Part shown: positions 43,014 through 53,249 of the stretch, one piece after another
Position numbering within the stretch: the stretch's first letter is position 1
Layout of the letters: each line of letters begins with the position of its first letter
Assembly (NCBI GenBank): GCA_001803165.1
Contig: MHAZ01000002.1
Coordinates: 104,263-168,262, forward strand
DNA length: 64,000 nt
From: Stygiobacter sp. RIFOXYC2_FULL_38_25
GTDB taxonomy: Bacteria > Bacteroidota > Ignavibacteria > Ignavibacteriales > Melioribacteraceae
Direction: 5' to 3'
Translations under genes and position numbers: made by a program
Notes under the pieces: generated by a model
The model's input: only the letters and a program-made list of their open reading frames with translations
The model's database searches: none
Told to the model about the DNA's origin: nothing

Positions 43014-44615
43014 ATGCATAGTCCAATATCTCTCATTGACGGAATAATTATCTTAATATACCTGGTTGCAGTACTTGCACTTGGCTTGTATGTTAAGAAC
43101 AGCGATAAAAACTTGAGCGATTATTTCCTCGCGGGAGGAAAGCTCGGCTGGTTCGCAATTGGTATTTCGCTTTTTGCTACCAACATTTCCAGCGAGCATT
43201 TTATTGGTCTTGCCGGTGGGGGCGCTTCCAGAGGTCTTGCCGTTGCTCAATTTGAATTAATAGCTATTTTCTTTCTTGTTATACTTGGCTGGTTTATAGC
43301 CCCAATTTTCAGAAACTCCGGAATATTTACAACACCGGAATTTCTTGAAAAGCGTTTCGATTCTTCAAGCAGAAAATTCTTTTCCGGACTTTCGATATTC
43401 ACTTATATCATCACAAAAATTTTAGTTACGTTATTTGCCGGCGGAATACTATTTAATAAGATTTTTGGATGGAGCATTTTTACTTCCTCTATTATTATAA
43501 TTCTGATTACAGGTCTTTATGCACTTGTTGGCGGATTTTCTGCGGTAATAAGAACACAAGTTTTTCAAGGAATACTTTTACTTATCGGCGCTTTTCTGTT
43601 AACTATTTTCGGGCTCTCTGAAGTTGGCGGAATTCAAGGCTTGCGCGAAAGATTACCAATTGAGCATTTCCAAATGTTCAAGCCAATGAGCGATCCGGAT
43701 TTTCCATGGACTGGAATTTTATTTGGTGCGCCTATAATAGCTTTCTGGTATTGGTGTGCAGATCATTATATTGTTCAAAGAATACTTGGCGCCAGATCTA
43801 CCGAAGATGCCCGCACCGGAACACTTATTGCATCTTTCTTAAAAATATTACCGCTCTTTATCTTAGTAATGCCCGGGCTAATTGCTGGGGCTCTCTTTCC
43901 GGAAATTCGCGGCGATGAAGCTTATCCGGTTCTTATTTCCAGCGATATCTTGCCTGCCGGAATTAAAGGGCTTGTCATTACCGGATTTTTAGCGGCGGTA
44001 ATGTCTTCACTTTCGGCTTCATTTAATAGCGTAGCAGCTCTTTACACAATAGATTTTTATAAACCGAACCATCCCGATGCATCTGATAGAACTTTAGTTC
44101 TGGTTGGAAGAATGGCGACAATTGCAACAATCTTTGTTGTAATTCTGCTTGTTCCGTTTGTTAAGCTGATGAACTCTCACATTTATATCTTTTTGCAAAG
44201 CACACAGGCATTTATAAGCGCGCCGATTACTGCTGTATTTTTGTTTGGATTCACCCTTAAAAAAATAAACGCAAAGAGTGTCTTTATAGCTTTTATACTG
44301 GGAGAGTTTGTAGGAGTATCCCGGTTTTTAATTGAGTTTTTGGTTAACTCCGGAATGATTACTAATTCTCTATTAATTGAATTTGTTAAGATCAACTATT
44401 TACATTTTACGTTTTTCCTTTTTTTGTTTACATCCTTTGTTCTTGTAATGTTAAGCTATGTATTTCATTACGGCAGCGAAATTGGAGTATCAAAAATTAA
44501 CTTTCAATCGAGTATTGATAACGGTATTATGAAGGTATCAGGCGGCAGGATACACGTTCTATTGTCCTTTTTCATTTTACTTTTGACTTTGAGTTTGTGG
44601 TATCTATTTGTATAA
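43014..44615 (+). CDS. Sodium/solute symporter (SSS family), probable sugar transporter
   Basis: A 533-residue inner membrane protein with about fourteen helices and SSS/SGLT motifs: SDYFLAGGKLGWFAIGISLFATNISSEHFIGLAGGG, WFIAPIFRNSGIFTTPEFLEKRFD, and ADHYIVQRILGARSTEDARTG. The likeness to SGLT-type sugar carriers and the position between glycan enzymes suggest uptake of a mono- or disaccharide with sodium. A TTG start at 42996 is open, but ATG 43014 begins the usual N-terminus. The upstream region contains two palindromes and a promoter-like element. Confidence 0.9.
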   Translation: MHSPISLIDGIIILIYLVAVLALGLYVKNSDKNLSDYFLAGGKLGWFAIGISLFATNISSEHFIGLAGGGASRGLAVAQFELIAIFFLVILGWFIAPIFRNSGIFTTPEFLEKRFDSSSRKFFSGLSIFTYIITKILVTLFAGGILFNKIFGWSIFTSSIIIILITGLYALVGGFSAVIRTQVFQGILLLIGAFLLTIFGLSEVGGIQGLRERLPIEHFQMFKPMSDPDFPWTGILFGAPIIAFWYWCADHYIVQRILGARSTEDARTGTLIASFLKILPLFILVMPGLIAGALFPEIRGDEAYPVLISSDILPAGIKGLVITGFLAAVMSSLSASFNSVAALYTIDFYKPNHPDASDRTLVLVGRMATIATIFVVILLVPFVKLMNSHIYIFLQSTQAFISAPITAVFLFGFTLKKINAKSVFIAFILGEFVGVSRFLIEFLVNSGMITNSLLIEFVKINYLHFTFFLFLFTSFVLVMLSYVFHYGSEIGVSKINFQSSIDNGIMKVSGGRIHVLLSFFILLLTLSLWYLFV

Positions 44616-44690
44616 TAAATTAACACAGAGAAAAACTTGTTCTGCAAGTTAACTCAAAATAAAACCAACTAAACACCAATAGGAGGAGCT

Positions 44691-47345
44691 ATGAAAAAAC
44701 TGTTAATGGCTGTAATGTTTTTAGTTATGGCTGTAGCTGCACAAGCACAAACCTACGTCTGGCAATCGATGGACAGTTCGGTTAAAGACGGATACTGGGA
44801 TTTAACCCAGACATACAACAATCAGGGCGATGCAGTAGCTAAATTTGATGTTAGCGATAATGCTGCTGACAAAAAAGAGGGTGCAGGCTCTGTAAAAATT
44901 GCATATACAGTCGGTGCCGGCGAAGGCTGGGGCGGTTATATTGTTAGAACAACAGTACAACCAACTTTACCAAACTATATCAACCTATCAACAGGTACAG
45001 AATTTAGTTTCTGGTATAAAGTAACAAAACCGGTAGTTACCACTCAAGCTGGTACTGTTTTTATGGAATTCAAGCTTGGAGATTATGATGCTGATAACAA
45101 ACGCGATCTCTGGTATATGGAAATGCCGGTTGATTTGGCAGATGCTTCCGGTACATGGAAACAAGCTAAAGTATCTCTTGCTTCTTTTAAAGCAGATGGC
45201 GGCGATAAAACAAAAGAATGGGCTTTACAATTTGGTGATGGTGACCGCGAAATTCAGTTAGATAAAATTAAAGGCTCGGAAATAGCTTTCGTTTATATTA
45301 CTCCGGGAACTGGTACAAACACACCTACAGCAACCGGTGAAATTTTAATGGACGGTTTTGCAGTAACAGGTGATGCATACGCACCACCACTAGTTCCTTT
45401 TGCTAACGAAGCTTCTAAATTTACAACTGATGTTATGTCCTGGGCCGGTGCCGGCAATACAAGCACAATGGTTCTGACAGATGAAGCAACAGATAAACCG
45501 GAAGGTACTGCTGGTGCATTAAAAGTTGACTATACTGCTTACGCTTCACAAGATTGGGGCGGCTACTGCAGCGCTCAATATAAAATTGCAACACCACCTG
45601 CTAAAATGGCAGAAAGAACAGTTCTCTCTTTCTACGTTAAAAATGCAAAAGCTGTTACTACATCAGTTCCTAAAAGAGCAATGCTTAGAGTTACAATTTC
45701 TGAACAGAGCAATGCCGGACAAACAGAAAACTGGATGACAAAAATTCCGATTGATTTAACCCAAGTTTCCGGTTGGACAAGATATGATTTACCATTAGTA
45801 GAGAAGAAACTTATTGATGGCGATCAACATCCGGCTATTGGCGGTTTTGGACAAAACGGAAGCAACGGCAACAAAATATTCAATCCGGAAAACATCACAC
45901 AAATATCTTTCGACTTATTTGCAATTGGTGCCGGCGAAGATAAAGGTCCAAAAGGAGAAAAATTAACCGGAACTATTTTATTTGCAATGATGCAGTTAGG
46001 TGGTTTCCAATTAGTTGATAAAACAGCTCCGGCAGCTCCAGTACTTAGTGCAATTAAAGGCACATATTCTAATCTAGTTTCTTGGGGCGATGTTGCCAAC
46101 GAAGGAACAGAAAAATACTACGTTTATGCCAGCAAATCTCCTATTACTAGTTTAACAGCAAAAGGCGTAGAAAAAATTGGTACCGATATTGTTAGAGGCG
46201 TTCAAGTATTTGAACACTTGTTGAAATCACCAAAAGTAGATAAAGACGTAACATTCTACTATGCAATTCAAGCTATTGATAAAAACCAAAACATTGGAGC
46301 TATTGGAAACGCTGGTCCAATCACAAACAAAGCAAAAGGAATCCCAACAATTGCTTTGAAAACACCAAACTTTGTCGCTGATGGTAATTTAAATGAATGG
46401 GCTGGTATTACACCATTCGTAATAAAAACATCTAACGGTACCGGTTTCATAGCTGCTGCCGAAGATAAAAACGATGGCGATGCAGATAATTCCGCAGAAG
46501 CAGTCTATGTTGCTTTAGATAAAAATAACTTGTACGTAGCTTATGATATCAACGATAATGTTGTTCTTGATGATCCCAAATATTATCCTGGTGATACATG
46601 GCGGGCAGACGCCGCAGAATTATTTATTGGTCTTTACAACATGGATGAAGTTGCACGTACAGTAGCTTACAAACATGGAAAGACTCCGGATTACCACTTG
46701 CGTTTCAACAAACAGAAAGCTAGAGAAGATCATTGGGAAATTGAAACAACTGATTTATTGTTACCGGGTCCTAATTATTACTGGAACGATAAATTCCCAT
46801 CAGGTTATGTAATTGAAGCTAAAATTCCACTTAAAGATTTAGCTACAAAGAGAAATACAGCAGCAATGCCGTTAGATGAAATTTATGTTAAAGAAGGTTT
46901 CAGAGTAATGTTCGATCTTGGAATTTTTGATGCCGACGATCTTACGGTTAACAGAAAGTCACGTATCTTCTGGACACCATCTAATAAAGATAACGGTTAT
47001 AAGGATGCAACACTTTGGGGCTTCACATGGTTAGGTGATACCGACGTTATTGCAACAGGTGTAGAAGATGCAGAAATGCCTGTTACATATTCATTGGATC
47101 AAAACTATCCAAACCCATTCAACCCGACTACACAAATTAAATACTCTGTTGCTAATGCCGGTAATGTTAGCTTAAAGGTATTTGATGTATTGGGTCGTGA
47201 AGTAGCTGATTTAGTTAACAAGCATCAAGATGCCGGTCACTACTCAGTTAATTTCAACGCATCTGCTTTATCTTCCGGAATCTATTTCTATAGAATAGAA
47301 AGCGGTTCATTTGTAAGTGTTAAGAAGATGATGTTAGTAAAATAG
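44691..47345 (+). CDS. Secreted carbohydrate-binding protein (CBM9-like) with T9SS tail
   Basis: After a signal peptide (AVAAQAQ) come two related beta-sandwich domains of CBM11-like type (about 25-225 and 235-445; each has a GWGGY / DWGGYC motif and a DLADxSG / DLTQVSGW segment), a fibronectin III-like domain (about 450-555), a CBM9-like domain (about 560-780; DGNLNEWAG ... AEAVYVALDKNNLYVAYDINDN) and a T9SS tail (SLDQNYPNPFNPTTQIKYS ... KKMMLVK). No catalytic motif is seen. It should bind polysaccharide at the cell surface. An AGGAGGAG ribosome site indicates strong translation. A terminator follows. Confidence 0.85.
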   Translation: MKKLLMAVMFLVMAVAAQAQTYVWQSMDSSVKDGYWDLTQTYNNQGDAVAKFDVSDNAADKKEGAGSVKIAYTVGAGEGWGGYIVRTTVQPTLPNYINLSTGTEFSFWYKVTKPVVTTQAGTVFMEFKLGDYDADNKRDLWYMEMPVDLADASGTWKQAKVSLASFKADGGDKTKEWALQFGDGDREIQLDKIKGSEIAFVYITPGTGTNTPTATGEILMDGFAVTGDAYAPPLVPFANEASKFTTDVMSWAGAGNTSTMVLTDEATDKPEGTAGALKVDYTAYASQDWGGYCSAQYKIATPPAKMAERTVLSFYVKNAKAVTTSVPKRAMLRVTISEQSNAGQTENWMTKIPIDLTQVSGWTRYDLPLVEKKLIDGDQHPAIGGFGQNGSNGNKIFNPENITQISFDLFAIGAGEDKGPKGEKLTGTILFAMMQLGGFQLVDKTAPAAPVLSAIKGTYSNLVSWGDVANEGTEKYYVYASKSPITSLTAKGVEKIGTDIVRGVQVFEHLLKSPKVDKDVTFYYAIQAIDKNQNIGAIGNAGPITNKAKGIPTIALKTPNFVADGNLNEWAGITPFVIKTSNGTGFIAAAEDKNDGDADNSAEAVYVALDKNNLYVAYDINDNVVLDDPKYYPGDTWRADAAELFIGLYNMDEVARTVAYKHGKTPDYHLRFNKQKAREDHWEIETTDLLLPGPNYYWNDKFPSGYVIEAKIPLKDLATKRNTAAMPLDEIYVKEGFRVMFDLGIFDADDLTVNRKSRIFWTPSNKDNGYKDATLWGFTWLGDTDVIATGVEDAEMPVTYSLDQNYPNPFNPTTQIKYSVANAGNVSLKVFDVLGREVADLVNKHQDAGHYSVNFNASALSSGIYFYRIESGSFVSVKKMMLVK

Positions 47346-47356
47346 TATTTTTTAAA

Positions 47357-47388
47357 GAGCGCCTCAGAATATGGGGCGCTCGTTTGAT
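47357..47388 (+). terminator. Rho-independent terminator ahead of the TonB receptor gene
   Basis: GAGCGCCTC / GGGGCGCTC (nine pairs, one G-T) with a seven-base loop and a moderately T-rich tail. Partial read-through would make the receptor genes less expressed than the binding protein. Confidence 0.7.
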
Positions 47389-47420
47389 TATCATTCAAAA
47401 TAATTTTCAAGGAACTGATT

Positions 47421-50117
47421 ATGTGGAGAACAATCACAAAGGAGAAAAAAATAGTTTCCCTTGGTGTTTATCTTACCTTGTTCTTTGTTTTAGCTGCGAA
47501 TGCTTTAATGTTTGCCGGTACAACTGGTAAAATTGCCGGTAGAGTTAGAGATGCTGAATCAAAGGAAGGTGTTATTGGCGCAAGCGTTGTGGTCAAGGGA
47601 ACGAATATGGGTGCTGCTACCGATATAGAAGGTGACTTTTATATAAATAATCTTCCTCCGGGAAGATATACTCTTATTATTAGTTCAGTCGGCTACAATA
47701 AGGTTACGATTGAAAACATTAATGTTAGGATTGACCTTACGACAAGAGCGGATGCTGAATTAACTTCAACGGCAGTTAGCGTAGGCGAAGTTGTAATTCA
47801 GGCTAAGCAACCATTGATTACTAAAGATCTAACAGCCTCTTCTGCGATTGTATCTTCAGAAGAAATTAAATTGATGCCGGTTGAAAACCTAAATCAAATT
47901 GTTAATCTGCAAGCCGGCGTTGTTAACGGACACTTTCGCGGAGGCCGTTCCGGCGAAGTTTCTTACTTAGTTGATGGTGTTACAGTCACAGACGTTTTCA
48001 GCGGTGGTATGTCTGTAGAAGTGGAAAACAGTTCTATTAGACAAATGGAAATTATCAGCGGTACTTTTAATGCTGAATATGGACAGGCAATGTCCGGTAT
48101 CGTAAACATCGTTACAAAGGATGGTGGTTCTAAATATGAAGGATCGGTTTCCGGTTATTTGGGAAGCTATCTTTCGAACCATACGGATATTTTCCAGAAC
48201 ATTAACAAAATAAATCTTGGCGGTCCCAAAGACGTTCAAGTTACTTTGAGTGGACCAACTCAGCTTTTAGATAACTTAAACTTCTTTGTTACTGGTCGTT
48301 ATACAAAAGATGACGGATACTTCTACGGTAGAAGAATTTATAATAATTCCGATGAGAAAGCCGTTTTAATCGGGACTACAATCATTGATAATCCAACCGG
48401 AGATAGTGCCTGGGTACCGATGAGTCCGTCTGAAAAAAAATCTTTCAACGGAAAACTTTCTTATGGCTTTTCAAACTGGAAATTTAGCTACAGCATTTTT
48501 GTGGATGATAACTGGTCGAAAGGATACAGTCATGGTTACAAATGGACACCCGATGCTACAAAAGATAATTACAGAACTAATGTGATAAACAACCTTCAAA
48601 TTTCTTTTCTGCCTTCTCAAAACACATTCATAACATTAAAGTTTTCTTCAAATGTTCACAAATATTGGGGACATTTATATGCAGACGAATATGACACTCG
48701 TTACGTTGATCCTAATTTGGGTACCCCATCAACCGGTTATACTTTTGCCCAGGGTGGTAACGAGACTGATAGATATTTAAGATACACAGTTACAAATATT
48801 GGACAGGTTGCTTTTGAATCTCAGGTATCGAAAGAACATAAGGTTAAGATAGGAGCGGAATTAAGAGCTCATAAGCTTTTCAATAGCTGGAAAAATATTA
48901 AGGATCAGACGGAAGGACAGATTGACTCACTTGGAAACTCGATATATACAGTTGGTTATACAGATGTAGGCACAAGATATAATATTGCATACACGCGCGA
49001 ACCGTATGAATTTTCAGCTTACATTCAAGACAAGATGGAATATGATATTATGATTATAAATGCCGGCGTTCGTTTTGATTATTTCAGTTCAAACACAACA
49101 ATGCCGGTTGATTTGAAAAACGCATTGAACAATCCTTTATTCCCTCACGCAAACGAAACTAGAACTGCTGAGGCTGAATATCAAATTAGCCCGCGTTTTG
49201 GTGTTTCTTTCCCGATTTCCGATAAAGGCGCAATTCACTTTTCTTACGGACACTTTTTCCAAATACCTTCTTTCGAAAGACTCTACGAGAATCATAATTA
49301 TTTAATTGACCAAACAAGCTCTCTTTCATCAATGGTTGGTAATCCCGAATTGAAAGCACAGAAAACAGTTAAGTATGAGCTTGGTTTGCAGCAAGTACTC
49401 TTTCCGAATGTTTCTATAGACCTTTCTGTTTATTACAGTGATATCAGAAACTTACTTGGTACAGAAATTCTAAAGACTTACGAAGGATTTAACTTTGGAC
49501 GCTTCATTAATCAAGATTATGGAAACGTTAAAGGACTTATAATTACGCTCGATAAAAAATTCGCAGACATGTTTTCAGCAAAGATAGATTACACCTACCA
49601 AACAGCATCGGGTAACGCTTCCGATCCGCTGCAAAACTATTATAATAATCAATCGGATCCTCCTGTAGAGGGAAACAAGAAAGTTGTTCCTTTGAACTGG
49701 GACCAAACCCACACTGTAAATATGTCTTTAACATTTGGCGATCCTTCCGATTGGACTGCCGGATTCATTATGAATTACGGTTCCGGATCACCTTACACGG
49801 TTGCTACACGGTATTCACAAGGGCTACGCTTTGAAAACAATGGTAGAAAACCAAGCACACTCAATGTGGATTTGAAAGCAAACAAAGTGTTTAAAGTATT
49901 TGGCTTTGATGTTAATACATTCTTGCTGGTTTATAATTTGTTCGATATAAAAAATGAGTATGGTGTTTATGGGTCTTCCGGCAGAGCAAATGTAGATTTG
50001 GAAACAGAATTTGCTGCTCCAATCATTGGTCATAACACAATACAAGAGTATGTGAATAATCCTCAAATGTATTCTTCGCCAAGAAGAATTAGTGTTGGTT
50101 TTAATGTGAATTTTTAA
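47421..50117 (+). CDS. TonB-dependent outer membrane receptor (SusC-like)
   Basis: A signal segment (ending NALMFAG) is followed by a carboxypeptidase-regulatory-like domain (KIAGRVRDAESKEGVIGASVVVKGTNMGAATDIEGDFYINNLPPGRYTL), a plug domain (LMPVENLNQIVNLQAGVVNGHFRGGRSGEVSYLVDGVTVTD ... FNAEYGQAMSGIVNIVTK) and a 22-strand barrel ending SVGFNVNF. It should import oligosaccharides or similar ligands with TonB energy. Length 898 residues is typical. No SusD-like lipoprotein follows; instead a giant secreted protein and a PorV-like barrel are encoded downstream with gaps of 38 and 13 bases. Confidence 0.92.
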   Translation: MWRTITKEKKIVSLGVYLTLFFVLAANALMFAGTTGKIAGRVRDAESKEGVIGASVVVKGTNMGAATDIEGDFYINNLPPGRYTLIISSVGYNKVTIENINVRIDLTTRADAELTSTAVSVGEVVIQAKQPLITKDLTASSAIVSSEEIKLMPVENLNQIVNLQAGVVNGHFRGGRSGEVSYLVDGVTVTDVFSGGMSVEVENSSIRQMEIISGTFNAEYGQAMSGIVNIVTKDGGSKYEGSVSGYLGSYLSNHTDIFQNINKINLGGPKDVQVTLSGPTQLLDNLNFFVTGRYTKDDGYFYGRRIYNNSDEKAVLIGTTIIDNPTGDSAWVPMSPSEKKSFNGKLSYGFSNWKFSYSIFVDDNWSKGYSHGYKWTPDATKDNYRTNVINNLQISFLPSQNTFITLKFSSNVHKYWGHLYADEYDTRYVDPNLGTPSTGYTFAQGGNETDRYLRYTVTNIGQVAFESQVSKEHKVKIGAELRAHKLFNSWKNIKDQTEGQIDSLGNSIYTVGYTDVGTRYNIAYTREPYEFSAYIQDKMEYDIMIINAGVRFDYFSSNTTMPVDLKNALNNPLFPHANETRTAEAEYQISPRFGVSFPISDKGAIHFSYGHFFQIPSFERLYENHNYLIDQTSSLSSMVGNPELKAQKTVKYELGLQQVLFPNVSIDLSVYYSDIRNLLGTEILKTYEGFNFGRFINQDYGNVKGLIITLDKKFADMFSAKIDYTYQTASGNASDPLQNYYNNQSDPPVEGNKKVVPLNWDQTHTVNMSLTFGDPSDWTAGFIMNYGSGSPYTVATRYSQGLRFENNGRKPSTLNVDLKANKVFKVFGFDVNTFLLVYNLFDIKNEYGVYGSSGRANVDLETEFAAPIIGHNTIQEYVNNPQMYSSPRRISVGFNVNF

Positions 50118-50155
50118 TAGAACGTCTAGAATAAATCTGGAAAATGGAGTTTAGA

Positions 50156-53100
50156 ATGAAGAAAAATTTATTAATAGTGTTTTTAATCCTGCTGGCAATA
50201 GGTGATTTGTCCTGGGCACAATCCAGAGAACAAATTTTGAAATACCTTGCTGAACCGGTGGGAAATAAAACTTATAGAAAAAGAGGAATATTGGATGGTA
50301 ACCTTGTCCGTACTCTTTTCTTTAATGATGGACAGATTGGATATTGGGAAGACAGACCTTCAATGAACTGGCCAAAAGGTACAAATCATATGTATTCCGA
50401 TGGTTGTACCCCTCTTGTATCAGCATCAGTTTTAGCTCCGGGTAACGGGCAATATATCCATCCAGCTCAAACATCTTACCGTGAAGAAGTTGACACTGAT
50501 CCGGTATCAGGAACACTTTGGGTTACAGAACCAGTTCCCGGTTATGCCGGCGGAGCTTCTCAAAGCCCGGCTATTAGCGATAAGCCAAAATCATGGCCGG
50601 AAATTTGGCCTACTTCTCTGCCAAACATAGACCCAAGCTGGAATGGTCAATGGTTCGGCTATTTTGGTAAAGGTGTAACAAATGCTGAACAAGAAGCTTT
50701 CTTTGTAATGGATGATTCACAAGACCGTGAGTTTTCTAGACCGCCATATTCTTATCATCCAATAGCCGGAAGAGAAGAAGATAGAAACGGTTTAGGTTTA
50801 AGAATGGAAGTTAGAACCTTCCAGTGGGTAAACGTGCTTGCAGAAGATATCATTTTTGCTCACTACGATATTGTTAACCTTGCCGATGCAAGTTACGATA
50901 CAACTTATTTTGGTTTCTATGCAGATACCGGTGTTGGCGGCTTGGCTGATAATGGTGATGATTACGCTTCTTATGATACCAAACTTGATATTACTTATGC
51001 TTTTGATAACCCGGCAATAGCAAATGAATCAGCATCTGATACTTGGGTAACCGGTTATATGGGTTATGCATTTTTGGAAAGCCCAGGTAATAGTTTTAAC
51101 GGACGCGATGATGATGAAGATGGTATTGTTGATGAAAAACGAGATGATGGAATTGATAATGATAAGGACTGGGAGAAATTTGGAGATGTAAATAACAATG
51201 GTACTTGGGATAAAGGCGAACCGTTGAATAACGACGTAGGTAAAGATGGTGTTGGTCCCTTTGATATAAATTATGTAGGTCCGGATGATGGTGAAGGAAA
51301 TGGAATTCCTGATGATGGTGAACCCAACTTTGATAGAACAGATAAAGATGAATCCGACCAAATTGGTTTAACATGTTTGGTTATCGAAAGATTATCGAAC
51401 AAAGGTTCAAACGCTATTTGGCCTAAGAACGATGAAGCTATGTGGCGAAGAATGAATTATCTAACATTCGACACATCATTAACAAAATCTAATATCCAGA
51501 TTCTTTTTAGTTCCGGTCCTTTCCCGCTCAAGGTTAATAAAAGAGAAAGATTCTCTATGGCTTTAGTAATGGGAGCCGACTACGCCGATATGGTTTTCAA
51601 CAAAGAGACAGTTCAAAATATTTATAATGGTAATTACAACTTCTTTAAGCCGCCTCTAAAGCCAACATTATCTGCTATTCCAGGTGACAAAAGAGTGTTC
51701 CTATACTGGAACGATATTTCGGAAAGATCATACGATAACTTCTTAAGAAAGTATGATTTTGAAGGATACTTGCTTTATAGAAGTGAAGAACCGGAATTCA
51801 ATGACATAAAAACTATTACCAACTCTAAAGGCGAACCAAAGTTCTGGAAGCCAATTGCTCAGTTCGATTTGAAAGATGGTATTAAAGGCTCCGATCCTAT
51901 TGGCGTAAAAATGCTTGAAGGTGCTTCGTTCTGGCGTGGTTATGATAACGGTCTTCAGCATTCATATATAGATACTACTGTTGTTAACGGAAAGGCTTAC
52001 TATTACGCACTTGTAGCTTACGATCAAGGCGACCCGAATTACGGCACATTAGGTTTAATGCCTACTGAAACACCAAAGGTAATTACGCAGAATTTCTCTG
52101 GACAAATAACATTTGTTGATATCAACTGCGCTGTTGTAACACCAAACGCTCCATCAGCCGGTTATTCAACCGCACAAATTGTTGGTGATATAAGTAAAGT
52201 TAAAGGCGGAATTGGTTCCGGCAAAATGAACGTTATTGTTCTTAATCCTGCAAATGTAAAAGATGGTGCCGTTTATAAAGTTAAGTTTAACTCAGCCGGT
52301 ACATTTCCAACATTCAAAACAACATCCTACACATTAACAAGAACAGTAGGCGGCGCTGAAGAAACTATTACTGCCGATGTAGATACTGCTTTATTTGCTA
52401 AAGGACAGTTCAGCAATCCATTTGATGGACTGATAATGTCGGTTGTAGTAGATACGATAGGTGCTGTTAAACAAAAAGGCTGGGTAAACGGTTTTAGTAA
52501 TGTTGATATGAATATAGCTCCGGATAAATCATCTCCGGCACGTAATGTTGCCTGGCCGGCAGATTACGAATTTGAATGGCTGCCGGAAGGTACATTCTAC
52601 ACTACACCGTTTACCAAATTCAACTCTCCGGTTAAAGTGAAAAATATAACTACCGGTCAAGATGCGGCTTTGGAAATTTTTGATAATGATAAAGACGGCA
52701 AATTTACTCTTGGCGATGACGCTGTAATTATTGAATATGTTAACGGTCAGTTTAAGTTGACGTGGAGACTTCAAATGCGCATTCCGGCAGCGCCAATGTA
52801 TGCAGCGCCAAAAGCCGGATATGTTTTTAGATTTACTACGTCAAAGCCGTTCCTAAAAGACGATTACTTTGAGTTCACTACCAAAGGCGCAAGAGTTGAT
52901 GAATCACTTGCCAAGACTGATCTCAATAAAATTGCAGTGGTTCCAAATCCATATATAAGCGCTGCATCTTGGGAAGTTAGAAATAACGTTGCAAACGGAA
53001 GAGGAACAAGACGCTTAGACTTTATTCATCTTCCTTCTTCATGCACTGTTAGAATCTATACTGTAACGGGTGCTTTGATTAAAACTCTGGAAAAAACAAC

Positions 53101-53236
53101 CGGTGTTACAGATGGTACACTTTCCTGGAACCTAATTACAGAAGACGGTACCGACGTTGCGTACGGCTTATACATTTATCATGTTGATGCACCTGGAGTT
53201 GGCGAGTACATCGGCAAATTCGCGATAATCAAATAG
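50156..53236 (+). CDS. Giant surface protein with Asp-rich calcium-type repeats and T9SS-like tail
   Basis: I start at ATG 50156 (MKKNLLIVFLILLAIGDLSWAQ), which has a GGAG site between it and an earlier ATG at 50144. The 1026-residue protein has an unrecognised N-terminal half, an Asp-rich stretch (about residues 313-402; FNGRDDDEDGIVDEK, DVNNNGTWDKGEP, DDGEGNGIPDDGEPNFD) like thrombospondin type 3 or dockerin calcium repeats, a fibronectin III-like part (PTLSAIPGDKRVFLYWND) and a C-terminal domain (VVPNPYI ... VRIYTVTGALIKTLEKT ... YGLYIYHVD ... GKFAIIK) resembling a T9SS tail. Between a TonB receptor and a PorV-like gene it may be the surface ligand-capture subunit in place of SusD. Confidence 0.7.
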   Translation: MKKNLLIVFLILLAIGDLSWAQSREQILKYLAEPVGNKTYRKRGILDGNLVRTLFFNDGQIGYWEDRPSMNWPKGTNHMYSDGCTPLVSASVLAPGNGQYIHPAQTSYREEVDTDPVSGTLWVTEPVPGYAGGASQSPAISDKPKSWPEIWPTSLPNIDPSWNGQWFGYFGKGVTNAEQEAFFVMDDSQDREFSRPPYSYHPIAGREEDRNGLGLRMEVRTFQWVNVLAEDIIFAHYDIVNLADASYDTTYFGFYADTGVGGLADNGDDYASYDTKLDITYAFDNPAIANESASDTWVTGYMGYAFLESPGNSFNGRDDDEDGIVDEKRDDGIDNDKDWEKFGDVNNNGTWDKGEPLNNDVGKDGVGPFDINYVGPDDGEGNGIPDDGEPNFDRTDKDESDQIGLTCLVIERLSNKGSNAIWPKNDEAMWRRMNYLTFDTSLTKSNIQILFSSGPFPLKVNKRERFSMALVMGADYADMVFNKETVQNIYNGNYNFFKPPLKPTLSAIPGDKRVFLYWNDISERSYDNFLRKYDFEGYLLYRSEEPEFNDIKTITNSKGEPKFWKPIAQFDLKDGIKGSDPIGVKMLEGASFWRGYDNGLQHSYIDTTVVNGKAYYYALVAYDQGDPNYGTLGLMPTETPKVITQNFSGQITFVDINCAVVTPNAPSAGYSTAQIVGDISKVKGGIGSGKMNVIVLNPANVKDGAVYKVKFNSAGTFPTFKTTSYTLTRTVGGAEETITADVDTALFAKGQFSNPFDGLIMSVVVDTIGAVKQKGWVNGFSNVDMNIAPDKSSPARNVAWPADYEFEWLPEGTFYTTPFTKFNSPVKVKNITTGQDAALEIFDNDKDGKFTLGDDAVIIEYVNGQFKLTWRLQMRIPAAPMYAAPKAGYVFRFTTSKPFLKDDYFEFTTKGARVDESLAKTDLNKIAVVPNPYISAASWEVRNNVANGRGTRRLDFIHLPSSCTVRIYTVTGALIKTLEKTTGVTDGTLSWNLITEDGTDVAYGLYIYHVDAPGVGEYIGKFAIIK

Positions 53237-53249
53237 CGGTGGAGTGAAT

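Noticed and set aside
44602-44618. GG-N10 element (TGGTATCTATTTGTAT) as a sigma-54 promoter for the CBM9-like gene
   Set aside because: The -12 part does not read GC or TTG at the right spacing, it lies inside the symporter coding end, and no TTATTA palindrome is near.
51095-51360. Asp-rich stretch as a tandem DNA repeat or CRISPR-like array
   Set aside because: The repetition is at the protein level (calcium-type Asp/Asn motifs) with irregular unit length; DNA units are not identical and there are no spacers.
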